A stretch of 64,000 bases of DNA from Candolleomyces eurysporus (GCA_027579435.1 JANBPK010000940.1:27812-91811), one strand, 5' to 3'; shown: positions 35,696 through 47,662, numbered from the stretch's first letter. Numbers and translations are program-made. The notes: generated from the letters alone by a model not told the origin.

Positions 35696-36440
35696 CCCAC
35701 CCAGGAAAAGGTTCGAGAAACGCTACATCAACCGTGTTCATACCCTGATGTCCACTCTGGCCGGCATTATAAAGTACCGCGTCGAATAGGACGAATTGCC
35801 CGACTACCACACTATGGTGTTGATGTTGTTTCTCCAACGGTGTCACAGACAAGCTCTCTCATCTCACCCATATCCACATCCGCTGAGCTTGGGTTAACGC
35901 ACCCAGAAGGCAAAGCGACATCCACCTCGATGGATTCTCGTGTTCTTACACAACCTTAAAGACACCTTGACCTCGCTTTCGAAGTGCTTCCAATACCTAG
36001 GCAGCTTCTCCACTTACGCGCGATATCCCTCATCCCCTTCTGGGAGCCCAACTTCCCTCGAACTTACACCGTTTCAGCTAGTTCGTCAGGAAACGCTCTG
36101 GAGTCATTATCCCTCAGGCAACGCGGTACGCTTTCCGATCCGAACGCCCCTTTCATCCATTCTGGCTCAGACGACAACTGGTGGGGCGGTGGCGTTCAGA
36201 CCCCTCATAGTACCCCTTCAACTGTCTCCGACTTCCTCTGTGCTCACCCTCAAGTTCATCCCGCTGGTGGACCAGGCTTTGGATTCGACGGACGTTTACA
36301 AAGTTTTGCCGGCGTTCTCAACCACCATCCGGTACATTCCTTTTATCGGCTTGGTATATGGAGGCACCTTTGAACTGACACATCCTTTTCTCTTTAGCCT
36401 CGATTCGTTCAAGATCTCGATGCGCTTGAGTTGACGGAGC
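35695..36440 (+). pseudogene. F7b: second F-box/RNI-like fragment in tandem
   Basis: At about 35700 the F7a late intron joins straight into an earlier part of another copy (KVRETLHQPCSYPDVH, a shifted form of RFEKRYINRVHTL). The central and RNI regions then follow a second time, to an intron-like stretch near 36330-36400 and the block DSFKISMRLS near 36400. So two incomplete copies lie head to tail. It converges on NLR7. Confidence 0.5.
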
Positions 36441-36724
36441 CAATTGGGACCTGCAGCGTCTAGTCATGTCAGCTCCATTGACAGGTCGACGCTCTGATTG
36501 ATTGTGCTGCACGCGTTGCAGCAATACTCATCTTTCGCTGACGATGGACCAGTCACGCTTAGAGACGATACATCGAGAATCAAGATACACGATTTATGAC
36601 CTCTTTCATTCACCGCTCGAATCTATGCAAACTTCCTGCCTCTCGCATTCTCTTCTTCTTGCTCTTCTCCCCCTCATAACTTGACACCTGGTTTCGATTC
36701 GAGCAGTTGTATCTTTATTTGTTA

Positions 36725-36842
36725 ACTTTCGCTCTTGACTCACACATGTCTAGAACAATTGGTGATTGCTGTAGTGTTTGTGTATCGTAGCANTTTCTTG
36801 TAATTTTACGAAGTCCGAGTATACTAAGCTACCCCGTACTTG
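36725..36842. repeat. Convergent 3' block, copy 7
   Basis: Diverged copy between F7b and NLR7, with an N at 36793. Confidence 0.65.
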
Positions 36843-36855
36843 TATCCTTGTATCC

Positions 36856-39203
36856 TTAATCTGTAATAGGATAATGATGTAACGACAGAACGATGGGAGA
36901 TAGAACTACAGGTGACAGCAGATAAGTACTCTCGCGAGGTTCGGAATCGCGTTGTGAGACTATGGCCGCCGAGGAAGTACCCATATCTGGGAAGCCATAT
37001 TTCTTGTATCTTTCCTTCCACTTGTCAAAATATGATTTCGGAATATCTGCCAGTTTGTCCTCATGGAGATCGTCCTGGGGAAGAGATAGAAATCAGTTCA
37101 ATATTCTAATGAAAAGAGATGTTCATACATTGAGGCGTTGGATGGCATCCAACGTGAAGTGTGCCAAGCCATACCAGTCGTCATCATAGAATGGACCTCG
37201 TATGAGGCGGGATGAATTAACGCTGCACGAGAGTCTTTCATCAATTCTTGCCCATCCATTTTTGCGGGTAAAATCAATCAGTCGAAGATCGTCGACATAT
37301 GTGGTTTGGTTGCTAGAGTAACGTAACAGTGCCCTGACGATACGAGAAAAGCTCCCTGATTGAGAAAGGTGCATCAGTGACTTGATCAAGATGGATCACC
37401 GTGACTCACCTTCATCCAAGAGATCTTCATGTTTGTGCAACTTATGAAGACAAGACTCGACCACGTACTGGCGAACCCGCCTCTCCGAAACNAAAAAAGC
37501 TCTGAGCGCGACACTCGCTGTCCAAAAACTCGGAGAACGACTGATGGTAGAAACACATCTCCTCCCACACCTTGGTTGCTGTCGGGTCTTGACGAACGAA
37601 GACAAGTGAGTGCAGGTCAGAGAAAAGGACTTGGTGACCTGCCTCTTCAAGGCCAATGATTTCATCAAAGTTGCGAGTGCTGTTTTGCCACCCAATGCGA
37701 GCGTCAGAATTCATCTGGTGTGCCCGGACAAGTAAGAGAAAATCTCGTCCTCGATTGGTGTCAACTGCCTCATACAATTCCTTCGCGGTGGAGAGAATGT
37801 TCCTATAAAGGATATCGAGGAGTTCCAATGGCCGAGTTTGTTGACAACCTTCGGGAGTCCAGTCGATGATAGCCCTGAGTCTATCCACCGGGGAGCCGCG
37901 GCGCTCCGATATGTATTTGACCACCGTCGCAGCATAGACAAATTGTCCCGAAGCTGCGGCTACGAGCTTCTCGATGTCTTCCTTCGTGGGCCATAGAGGA
38001 GACTGCGCTCGGGGGTCGCGGCTTCGACTGCCGATCCCGCGAAGTCTGGTCCACAAATAGCGACGAATGTCACCTGTGGCACTGTACATATCACTGAGCT
38101 TGATGTGGTATGCAATTCGGCAGAGGTAGCCTTCTGGGTCGTTGTCCAGCGCGGTGCGGATGGCCCATTCTGGTCTGCTGGCGATGAATATGCGGAATGG
38201 GAGATCGTTGTTGAGGAGGCAGTCTTTGATGGTGGACAGCAGTTCCGCTTGGTTATCTTCTCCTGAACATTCGTCGAGACCGTCGATCAGGATGGCGTGG
38301 GGGAACGTACTGCGGTCCAGTTCTCCACTCGCACAGACGCGGTTGAAGGGGGCGACTACGAGCTTGTCCATCTGAACTCTTATCTGTCTCTCAAAGATGA
38401 GAGGGTCTTCTTCGATGGCCTTTGCAAGAGCGTCACGGAGGGCAAGATTGCGTAAGCCTAGCTGGCAAGCGATGGTTGGTACTATGTAGGTTAGGCTGTT
38501 TCGACTAGGGTCTCCTGCGGAGAAGAAAAATGCCGACCCAAGGGTATTGGAATCTGAGCATTTCCCAGCAATTGTCTGCTGTAGTGCCGATTTGCCCGCT
38601 CCTGCTGCGCCGGTCATACACAGCAAACGTTGGGGGGCTTCACGATCGTGGATCCAATCCATGAGTTCTTTGGTAACCTCGACACGAGTGCCCTCATCAC
38701 ACTTCGGTGCATCGAATCGAGCCCTGGAGTCGTGAAGAGCATTGGATGCTACGTTTTTCAACAGCATCTTCCAGCCTGTCACTGTTAGGTTTCACTCTGT
38801 CGCTGAGGAAGGTCTGAGAAGATATCCACATACCATCTATTCGTTTATCCATAGTATTATAGACATTCTGGGATGAATCAATGTGCATGTTCTCGACCCT
38901 AAAATTCTGTGCATTCGGGAATATTGGCATGGTTGTGGTGTGCTCTACGGGTGGTGTGTGTTTGTGGGTTGCCGCGGTGGACGGGCTCAAGCCGGCAAAG
39001 GAAGGCGTCAGAGTTTCACCTGTGCTGACCGGAATCGCCTTGGCCACGGTCAATTCCTTAGCCCTCTCCATCACCATTGAGGTACGCATATTGTCTGGGG
39101 AGTCTTCGACTGCCAATAGATCATGAGTGATCGTCTGCTTGTCTCTGCGACGCTGCTTTTGTTTGGTGGACTTGATGCCTCCTTTCTTGGATTTCGGGGA
39201 CAT
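36856..39203 (-). CDS. NLR7: NACHT STAND protein with extended C-terminus
   Basis: Exons 39203-38834, 38775-37410, 37355-37129 and 37074-36856. Dropping the N at 37492 (beside six A) gives 727 codons in one frame. MSPKSKKGG start, basic KQRRRDK, FPNAQNFRVENMHI, MTGAAGAGKSALQQ, HAILIDGLDECSGEDNQ, SRPEWAIRTAL. Exon 3 carries about seven extra residues. After SYFDKWKERYKKYGFP the frame runs on about 43 residues into sequence that is 3' UTR in the paralogs, so this copy has lost the ancestral stop. Upstream lie the promoter element and a methyltransferase fragment. Confidence 0.87.
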
Positions 39204-39340
39204 AAGGGCAACTACAAAGATGAAGGCAGGAAGAGAGAGACGAGGTTGAACCGTAACACAGAGACGGGCATTCACATTCATATAAACGGCAAAAGGTCTC
39301 TTTAAGGAACGGCCGCATAAGGCATTCATGACTCACAGCA

Positions 39341-39393
39341 TTCCTGCGCTCGGACCACTCCGAGTCCATACCTGGCGCGTATTTAGCCGCCGG
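39341..39393 (-). promoter_or_regulatory. Two-part NLR promoter-like element, NLR7
   Basis: CCTGCGCTCGGACC (one change) and GGCGCGTATTTAGCCGCCGG, 138 bp from the ATG. The 5' leader is longer than elsewhere. Confidence 0.55.
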
Positions 39394-39619
39394 TCTCAAA
39401 TTCCGATTCTGGAACCCGGCAAGGTGTGCGAGAATCGGCGAGAACGGCTCACGACTGCGATTCATGGGCATTCTTCGAGCCATCAAAGCCCTCGACATTG
39501 TCACGTTTCGCACTCAAAGGTTGTAGCTTTCCTCCTCTTGAGGAACTGCGCTTCATACCTCCCGAGAAATCCAAGAAGTCGATCGATTGAAGTCTATGGA
39601 AGGAGATGTACCCCGAGTT

Positions 39620-40215
39620 ACTGGAGACTGGTGTAGCAAAATTCCAAGGTATGTGTTCGCTGCGCATCTACGATTGAGAGGGATTTTGACGAGACTGACT
39701 TTGACTGTCCAGAGCACTATTACTTCACGCTTCACCCAGTGAAAGATGCGGCTGTCTTCTTCCTCCGCGTCGTCTGCCATGATTGGCCCGATGACTCCTG
39801 CCGGAAGATTCCACCCAATCTTCAAGAGGCTGTCACCCCTCAAATTAAACACTTCTTGGATGATTTTGTCATGCCTCATACATCTGCGGACGGTTTCACG
39901 TCGGAGAGTAGGCTGGACAATATCGGAGGGCCACAAAGAGTGTTGGCTCCTGCGCCGCTGAAGCGGATGATAATGCGTATTGGATGGACCTTATGGTGCG
40001 TTTATACGCTCTCCCCTTCCTTTATCCCCGTTCATTATGCTCCGTCCCCTTTCCATACCCCTTTCCGTCACCTTCAGGCGATTTGACTGTATTGTATTAG
40101 ACGCATGTCATGTTCAACTTTCGAGAAGGGGAGATAGTCCTTTGGCTTTATCAGCATCGTTGCTGTTCTTGTGGAGAAGAGCCCGTCGTCCTTTCCTTCA
40201 GCACACACTCATACA
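39620..40215 (+). pseudogene. O-methyltransferase 3' fragment, copy 2
   Basis: Cleanest of the four: DFDETDFDCPEHYYFTLH-like sequence (39670-39735, frame-shifted in part), then VKDAAVFFLRVVCHDWPDDS (39738-39797, the HDWPDD motif of fungal O-methyltransferases). HFLDDFVMPHTSADGFTSES follows near 39850-39910, and an intron-like gap runs to about 40095. Next is VMFNFREGE near 40107 and then VEKSPSS near 40170-40195. There is no N-terminal half and no start. Confidence 0.65.
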
Positions 40216-41505
40216 CTTCAGCACCCGCCGATCAGCCTCTCTCGCTCAGCTTCCTCTTCAGCAACTCTCTCCAGCTCCGATTCTGGTCAATCCTCCGTTG
40301 CCGCTCCTGGCACCACCGAATTGTGGGTACCTCGAGGAGAAGAAGAAGGAAGGCGGCAGCAGCGAGCAGCGCGACCATGAGGAAAAAGAAATCTACGAAG
40401 TCATGCAGCCCTCGACCGGTTCAAGATGTGGATCTCCGTTGTTTGGATTTCGGACAGAACTGTCTTCTATCTTGAAAGCGTTGGCGAAAGTCAAAGAAGG
40501 GTGGATAGGGCAAGATGGCATCGTTGTTGAGGCCTGCGGCGAGTTTTAATTGCGAGGCATTTTTGACTCGGGTACTACGGGGGGTCGATGCGTGCCAAGA
40601 CGGTGCTTCCGGCATCTGCAGCCATCACTCCGGCCGCTGTTTTCTGCTGGTTCCAGTCAAAAATGCCTCGGCACTTGCCGTGCGAAGCATCGGCCACTTC
40701 ACACAAGTACTGTTAAGAAGAGGAAGACGCCGTCTGGGAAAGCCAGCAAGAGCAGCACGAATCAGCGTCTTAGCCCGGTTACGACCAACTGAGTCCTCCT
40801 GTCCCTCCTCTCCCAGGTCAGCTTCCCTGATGAACATAAAGATTACGACATTGCCTAGGCAGGCACCGCCGCCTAGAAGGTTGAAGAGCCCTGTGTTGTT
40901 GGCAAATTCGAGGTCGAGGTCGAGGTCGAATTTGTTGGGCTCGGAGCAACAGCTGGTGCTGGTGCCGCCGTTGTGCTGGTTTATCGATACAGTGAGTTGA
41001 GCGGGTCGTTGTGTCCGAGCTTCCTGCAAAATCAGCGATCCCGCATCGATCTGTCACTCTTACTCCACTCAACGCTTCAGTGCCACTGAGCCCTCCGACT
41101 TTGCAGCCTGTGGTAGCAGGCCGGTTCCTCCTTGGAACTACTCGATCGTTTGTTAGGAGTCTTCATCCGAGTCCTGCCTTGATTTCCGCGCTGGGCTCGA
41201 CGACTCCGACTTCGACCTCGACTATGACTCTGGGTATGAGGTTAAGGGATTTTGAGTAGTCAGACATCGTTGGTATCCATTGGTTCAGTTTTCGACGACG
41301 AGAGGTGATGGTGGGGTGACAGTGATGGAGAGGTGTGATTCAAATCTCAGCCTCACCGGGATGTCAATGCTGCTGGGCCTTTTCCTTCTCATATTCTTCA
41401 AGACACTTTAAGTTTGAGCCCTGGTACAACGATGGGAGGGAGTAGGAGGTTTAGGATCCAGCTAAGGTCATTGTCTGTCTACCTATCGACCCCGGCTTCG
41501 ACTGG
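40215..41505 (+). repeat. Block P copy 2
   Basis: Homolog of 13.9-14.99 kb: EIYEVMQPSTGSRCG near 40390-40430, VKKRKTPSGKASKSSTN-like sequence near 40707-40765, and ASVPLSPPTLQP near 41072-41110. A hexamer repeat (GAGGTC) lies at about 40908-40930. Stops occur between blocks, and the product is unknown. Confidence 0.4.
40906..40931. repeat. GAGGTC hexanucleotide repeat
   Basis: About four tandem units inside block P copy 2. The other copies have single degenerate units. Confidence 0.8.
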
Positions 41506-41960
41506 TACAGTCACATTTTGGTCGAGATCTTTGAGTTTGTATATGGCGCCCTACTATCGTCGCTTTGTAGACAGTAATCAGGACTTACGGAGATCGTTGT
41601 CGGGCGGATAAGGTCGAAGGGTAGATGGAGGCATAGTAGAATCATGCTGAAGCGATTTAATTGTCAAAGTAATCGTAGCTGGATAGAATGATAATTNAAA
41701 AAACTAAAGGTCGAGGCAAACATAAAGCATTGAATATGAGCTGAGCTTGACTTTCGTCTATCTTTGCAAGCAGAATAACTCACCAGGAGGTAGAGGAAAC
41801 CATTAGGCAAAAGTTCAGAAGAGTCAACTATACGAAATTGGGGGTATCAATGAAGAATTAGTGATCGATAGCTGCTATGCTCGCTGGGGTGATGGACGGG
41901 AGCCTTGACATTCAGGATAGACTGGGCTCCAAATACGATGCAGCCATGGTTGACAAGAGA
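41505..41960. repeat. Element A relic
   Basis: Matches the 1.79-2.25 kb, 9.02-9.45 kb and 28.14-28.46 kb parts of element A (for example TTGCAAGCAGAATAACTCACC near 41766). No frame. N at 41697. Confidence 0.6.
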
Positions 41961-41994
41961 GCGGCGCGGTGTTTATGTAATTTCGGAGCCCGGA

Positions 41995-42700
41995 ACCCGG
42001 CAAGAGGTGTAAGAATCGGCCAGATGGCATGAAATCCTCTACTCAAGCGTGGTAGCTCGCTGTCTCTCGAAACATCCAAGCGGGAGCCGATCAATTGAAA
42101 AGGCGAATCTCCAAGTGACCCCAGCTTAAAGAATGCAAACCTACGCCAAAAGGCACTAGAGGGTGCTCTACGGGATTCTCGCTGAGGTGCTTGGCGCTGT
42201 ATCCACCTTTGACCTACCCAGACGCCGCAGCCAAAGCGAGAGGGCTCTTCGGACTCAGAAAACACCTGGTGGTGTATTGGGCTTCCGGAACCACAGCATG
42301 CAGCGGTGACGTCGAGACCACTCAAGGCACCTCCCCGGATCGTCTCTGATTCCCTCTCTGCTCACTCGACGACCATTAAGTCGATGGCGCTGATGGACAA
42401 GGCTTTGGATTGGACGGACGTTTGTGCTGTCTTGCCGGCGTTCTCTTATCCAGTGGTAGTGGGTTGGTGCAGTACATGTCGATGCCGCTGAGGAGCTAGG
42501 AGACACGCATCGACGCGTTCAGTCCCCACTTCCTCCTCAGAGTTTGAGGCTGGGCCTTGGGTAGGACACTTATGGCGGGGTATGCTCATAATTCGGTACA
42601 TCTTCTTTTGTCGGCTCGGTATATGGAGGGACCTTTGAACTGACTCATCCCTTCCTCTGAAGCTTCGATCCGTTCAGAATCTTGATTATGTCACCATGTG
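41995..42700 (+). pseudogene. F8: F-box/RNI-like gene, heavily deleted
   Basis: 5' signature reduced to GTAAGAATCGGCC near 42008. An F-box remnant lies near 42165-42215. At about 42245 it jumps to the RNI part (ALMDKALDWTDVCAVLPAFS near 42385-42445), with the late-intron region near 42590-42660. Nothing is open for long. It converges on NLR8. Confidence 0.5.
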
Positions 42701-42997
42701 TCGGTAGAGCTTGAATATTCGCTGTTGAAGAGAGACTCGTGCTCCATCTTCCCGATCTCGATTCCATTGAGGAATCGACGCCCTGATCGTGCGCTGCCCC
42801 GTTGCAGCAATACTTATCTTCCTCTGAAGACGGACCGGTCATGCTTGGAGACGATGCAGATTTATGATATTCATGAACCCTTTGATTCACTGCTCAGATC
42901 TCAGCAAATCTAATGCCTGTCGCTCTTGCTTGTTCCTCCTTTTCCCCGCCCCTCGCAACTCAACACTTGGTTTCAGCAGTTGTATTTTTGTTTGTTA

Positions 42998-43114
42998 GCT
43001 TTCGCTCTCGAACGCGTACATATCTAGGGCGATCGATAATTGTTGTAGTATTGGCACATTGTAGCATTTTGTGTAGTTTTCGGAATTCTATTAAGCTGTC
43101 CTGTACTTGTATTC
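42998..43114. repeat. Convergent 3' block, copy 8
   Basis: Diverged copy between F8 and NLR8. Confidence 0.65.
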
Positions 43115-43282
43115 TGGGGCGGTGATAAGATAATGGTGTAATGGCGAAACAATGAGGATGGAGCGAGAGAAGAGAGTAGATAGGTAGGTATTCAGCGAGG
43201 TCGAGGTTCAGCATCGCGTCATGAGGCCATGGCCGATTAGCTCCCTACATCTTGATGTAGACAAGGAAGAATGGGAAGTGTT

Positions 43283-45521
43283 TTAGTCCTGCTGCAAGTC
43301 CTCGTCCTGCAAGTCCTCCTCCGTGAAGCCAAATTTCTGATATCTTTCCTTCCACCGATCGAAATACGACTGCACAATATCTACCAACTCCTGCTTGTGG
43401 AGATCATCCTAGAGATGAACAGAAATGAGTGATCTTCCAATGAAAAAGAGATGGAAAGAGATTTTTATACATTGAGGCGTTTAATAGCATCAAATGTAAA
43501 GTGCGCCAACCCATACAAATCACGGCGAAGGAGCCAATGGGATGACAATCTTTCGTCAATTCTTCCCCATCCGTTATCGCGGGTGAACTCAATCAGTCGA
43601 AGATCGTCGATACATGTGGTTTGGTTGCGAGAGTAGTGAAGCAAAGCCCAGATGATCCGATGAAAGCTCCCTGATCAGAAAGGGATATCAGTAACTTGGT
43701 CAGGATGAATCACGATGACTCACAGCTATCCAAGAAATCTTCATGTTGAAGTATCTTCTGAAGACAAGACTCTACCACGTACTGGCGAACCCGTCTTTCC
43801 GAAACAAATAAGTGCTGAGCACGAAACTCGCTGTCTAGAAACTCGGAGAATGACTGGTGATAGAAATGCATCTCCTCCCACACCTCGGTATCTTGCGGGT
43901 CTTGACAAACGAAGACGAGTGAGTGCAAATCGGAAAAAAGGACCTTATGACCTCCCTCTTCAAGGCCGATGATTTCATCGTAATTGCGAGTGCTACCTTG
44001 GATCCCTTCAATGCGACCGTCAGAATTCATCTGGTGTGCCCGGACAAGTAAGAGAAAATCTCGGCCTCGATTGATGTCAACTGCCTCGTACAACTCCTTC
44101 GCGGTGGAAAGAATAACCCTGTAAAGGCTGTCGAGGAGTTCCAATGGCCGCGTTTGTTGACCATCATGGGGGGTCCAGTCAATGATTGTCCGCAGTCGAT
44201 CCACCGGGGAGCTGCGCCGCTCTGATACGTATTTGACTACCGTCGCAGCGTAGATGAACTGTCCTGAAGCTGCCGCTACGAGCTTCTCGATATCTTCCTT
44301 TGTGGGCCATAGATGAGGAAGCGCTCGGCGGTCCCGGCTTCGACTACCGATTCCACGATGTCTAGTCCACAAATAGCGACGGATATCACCCGTGGCATTG
44401 TACATGTCGCTGAGCTTGATGTGGTAGGTGAGTTGGTACAGGTAGCCTTCCGGCTCATTTTCCAGCGCGCTGCGGATGGCCTATTCCGGTCTGCTGGCGA
44501 TGAATACGCGGAATGGGAGATCATTGTCGAGGAGACAATTTTTGATGGTGGATAATAGTTCATCTTGGTTGTCTTCCCCGGAGCACTCGTCGAGGCCATC
44601 AATCAGGATGGCATGGGGGAAGGTGCTGCTGTCCAGGCCCCCGCTTGCTCTGACGCACTGGAAGGGGCCAACTATGAGAGTGTCCATCTGAGTTTCAAGG
44701 CGTTTCTTGAAGATGAGTGGGTCTTCTTCGACAGCCTTTCCAATAGCATCGCGGAGGGCAGTATTTCGTTGGCCTAGCTGGCAAGCGATGGTCGGCACAA
44801 TGTGAACTAAGTTGTTTCGAGTGGGGTCTCCCGCGGAGAAGAAGAATGCCGACCCAAGGGTGTTGGACTTTGAGCACTTTTCAGCAATTGTCTGCTGTAA
44901 CGCCGATTTGCCCGCTCCTGCCGCACCGGTCATACAGAGCAAACGTTTGGGGCCTTCGCGATCTTGAATCCAATCCATGAGTTCATCGGTAACCTCAACG
45001 CGAGTACCTTCATCGCACTTCGGTGCATCGAATCGAGCACTCGAGTCGTGAAGGGCATTGCAGGCTACATTTTTCAACAGTGTCTTCCAACCTGTCGAAG
45101 CAAAGTCATATTAGTCATTGAGAAGATTCTGCAAATGCTGTTGTGTACCTTTTTTCGGGCCATCCTTAAATGAATGGACAATGAAGTTGTCGATGTTGAA
45201 GTTCTGCGCATTTGGGAACATCGAAGTGGTTGCGGTGTGCTCCATGGTTGGTGTGTGTCTGTGGGTTGCCGCAGCGGACGGACCCACGTTGGCAAAGGAA
45301 GGCCTCGGAGCCTCAGCCGCGCCGACCAGGATCGCCTTGGCCACTGTCAGTCCCTCAGGCTTCTCCAGCAGCATTGAGGCACGCACATTGTTTGGGTAAC
45401 ACTCGGCTGTCGGGAGACCATGAGCGATCGGCTCCTTGTCTCTGCGGCGCCGCTTGGAGGAGAGGAGGGAGCCACTATCACCGACGGACTGGACCCCTCT
45501 TTTCTTAGGATTCAAGGACAT
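43283..45521 (-). pseudogene. NLR8: NACHT STAND gene with a nonsense codon in the core
   Basis: Exons 45521-45149, 45091-43724, 43670-43471 and 43408-43283 keep one frame over 689 codons. A TAG at 44481-44483 replaces the Trp of the conserved SRPEWAIR sensor region. Everything before it is intact: MSLNPKKRG, KRRRRDKEP, FPNAQNFNIDNFIV, MTGAAGAGKSALQQ, HAILIDGLDECSGEDNQ. Everything after it is intact too, including SYFDRWKERYQKFGF with an acidic-Gln tail. This is one clean substitution with no homopolymer. A truncated product with both Walker motifs could still be made, so the mutation may be recent or only partial loss. Confidence 0.82.
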
Positions 45522-45598
45522 ACAGGCGAGTGCAAAGATGAAGGCTGGAAAAGAGAACAGCTCGGACCGCAAAACAGCAATGGACACGAGGCACAGCA

Positions 45599-45646
45599 CT
45601 CCCGCGCTCGGACCAGTTTTGAGCTGGCGCGTATTTAGACGCCGGC
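45599..45646 (-). promoter_or_regulatory. Two-part NLR promoter-like element, NLR8
   Basis: CCCGCGCTCGGACC and GGCGCGTATTTAGACGCCGG on the plus strand, 78 bp from the ATG: the consensus form. Confidence 0.65.
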
Positions 45647-45819
45647 GTGTGAGTATCCTTAAGACGGCGGTGTTTCATGCATTCCCGCCAAGCCCATTGA
45701 CATCACGAGGAGCTGTGCTCCAGAAACTCCTGAGAAAGTCAATCGATTGAAGTCCATGCAAGAGCAGTGACCCGAGTCGCTGGAAACTGGTGCGGTGGAC
45801 TTCCAAGGTATGTATTCGC

Positions 45820-46365
45820 TGTGCATTTCATGATCGGGAGGGACTCCGACAAGACCGACTAGGACTATTCAGTGCATGACTCCTTCGTGCCCCGCCCAGT
45901 GAAACATGCAGCTGTCTTCCTCCTCTGCGTCGGCCTCCGTGATTGGCCTGATGACTACGCCCGACGGAAGATTCTGCTCCATCTTTGAGAGGTTGTTACC
46001 TGCGAGACGTCTTTCTGGCTGATTTTGTTCTGCTCCATGTGTGCAGACGATTTCACGTCAGGAATTGGGCTGGACGGTATCGGAGGGGGCAGAGAGTACT
46101 GGCTCTTGTGCCGTTGCCGCCTAACTTGGGTAAAGCGACTGCTAATGTGCATTGGATGAAGTTACGGTACGTTCCTCTGCTTTTTTTTCGTTCTCCCCTA
46201 ATCTCTTTTGCTCATCGTCCCTTTACGTGACCCCTTTTGTCACTCCATGCAATTCTTCTGCTGACTGGAGTGTTAGATGAACGTCACGTTTTGAACTCTC
46301 GAGAAAGTACGCCCCAGAAAACGATACCTTTGGCATCCTCAGCGTCAGCCTCCGAGTCGTTGCTG
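45820..46365 (+). pseudogene. O-methyltransferase 3' fragment, copy 3
   Basis: RDSDKTD..DYSVHDSFVPRPV, then KHAAVFLLCVGLRDWPDDYA (about 45895-45960, aligning with HDWPDD), then ADDFTSGIGLDGI after a frame change (46043-46090). LGKATANVHWMKL lies near 46125-46165, then an intron-like gap, then the last few codons near 46340-46365. Several frameshifts. Confidence 0.55.
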
Positions 46366-47010
46366 TCCTACAGAAGGACTCCTCGTCCTCCCCTTTGTCT
46401 TCAGCAGATCATCACTCCTCCGCGACCGCCGATCAGCCTTTCTCAGCCAGCTTCGTCTTCTTTGGCACATTTCTTCGGCAAGTTAACGACTGACAAGTTG
46501 ACAGTCAGCAAGGCACCGTTGTCGAGGCCTGCAGGATTGTAAAGATGGTGAAGAAGTGGACGATGAAGTTGCCAGAAAGGGCAGCACGAATCTATGGCTG
46601 AGGCTTAGACCAGCTGCGATCATCTGCTCAGGGACGCGGCGCTGCTGAATTTTTGACAGATTGGACCGAGCTCCTCGCCCCCCTCATCGCAGGTCGGCTT
46701 CCAGGATCGATATGACAACTGCAACATCGCCGAGGCTGGCCACAACATATGACTCCTAGAAGCTTCAAGAGGCCTGCATCGTTGGGTTCTGAGCAGAGCC
46801 GATGCCACCGTCCTGGTACTATCGATACAGCCCGCTGGTCAGAATGCTGTGTCAGAAGTTCCTGTGAAATCGATGGTTCCGGCTCGATCTATCACTCCCC
46901 CTCAGCCCAATAGTTCGGTGCCACTGAGCCCTCCTACTTCGCAGCATGCGGTAGCGGCTAGTTCCTCCTATAGCCCCTGGGTCATCTGTTAGGAGTCTTC
47001 ATACTAGTCC
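46365..47010 (+). repeat. Block P copy 3, degraded
   Basis: Short matches to other block P copies, such as PPRPPISLSQPASSS near 46420-46460 and SSVPLSPPTSQHAVA near 46910-46960. The DEIVQL-type peptide has been lost. No open frame of note. Confidence 0.35.
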
Positions 47011-47139
47011 TGCAAGTCCGACGTTGTGTTCGGCCGGTTTGCGTGGAGAACGACCAATTGTAATCACGTTAGAGACCCTAACTTGCAGGCGGAAAGTCAG
47101 AGAAAGTTACTAACTCAAGTAACTTTATTTACAGTCTCG

Positions 47140-47335
47140 TTAACTTATAATGATGGTAGCGTCTACTCAAGTTTGTTCAGAATTTCGATGCGCTTGGGCT
47201 CGATGGGGTGCATTAGGATCTACGGCGTCGGTAGAGCTTGGGTAGTCGCCTTTGAAGCCTGGATCCTCGTACCTCGTGTACCCTATCTCGATTCCATTGA
47301 GGAATTGACCCTCTGATTGTGCGCTGCCCCATTGC
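47140..47335 (+). pseudogene. F9: last scrap of an F-box/RNI-like gene
   Basis: Only the C-terminal block remains: late-intron acceptor region near 47155, RISMRLGSMGCIRIYG near 47185-47230, and VPYLDSIEEL near 47280-47310. It directly follows block P sequence. Confidence 0.5.
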
Positions 47336-47534
47336 GGCAATACTGAATTCCTCTGACAAAGGACTGGTCATGCTTGTGGACAATGCAGATTTATGATATT
47401 TACGAACTGTTGTTCCATTCCCTGCTCAGACCTCGGCGAACCAAATGCCTCTCGCTCTCGCTTGCTCTTTGTCTTCTCCTCTCACAACTCAACACTGGTT
47501 TCAGCTCAAGCAGTCGCATTTTTATTTGTTAATC

Positions 47535-47662
47535 TTCGCTCATGAACGTCTGCAGATCTGTGGTAATTTTAATTGACAATCGCCGTACCGTTTGCATATT
47601 GTAGAATTTGTTGTAGTTTTACAAAGTCTACGTCTACTAAGCTATCCTGTACTTAAATCCTT
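47535..47662. repeat. Convergent 3' block, copy 9
   Basis: Diverged copy between F9 and NLR9, recognisable by GTTGTAGTTTTACAAAGTCT near 47609. Confidence 0.6.
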
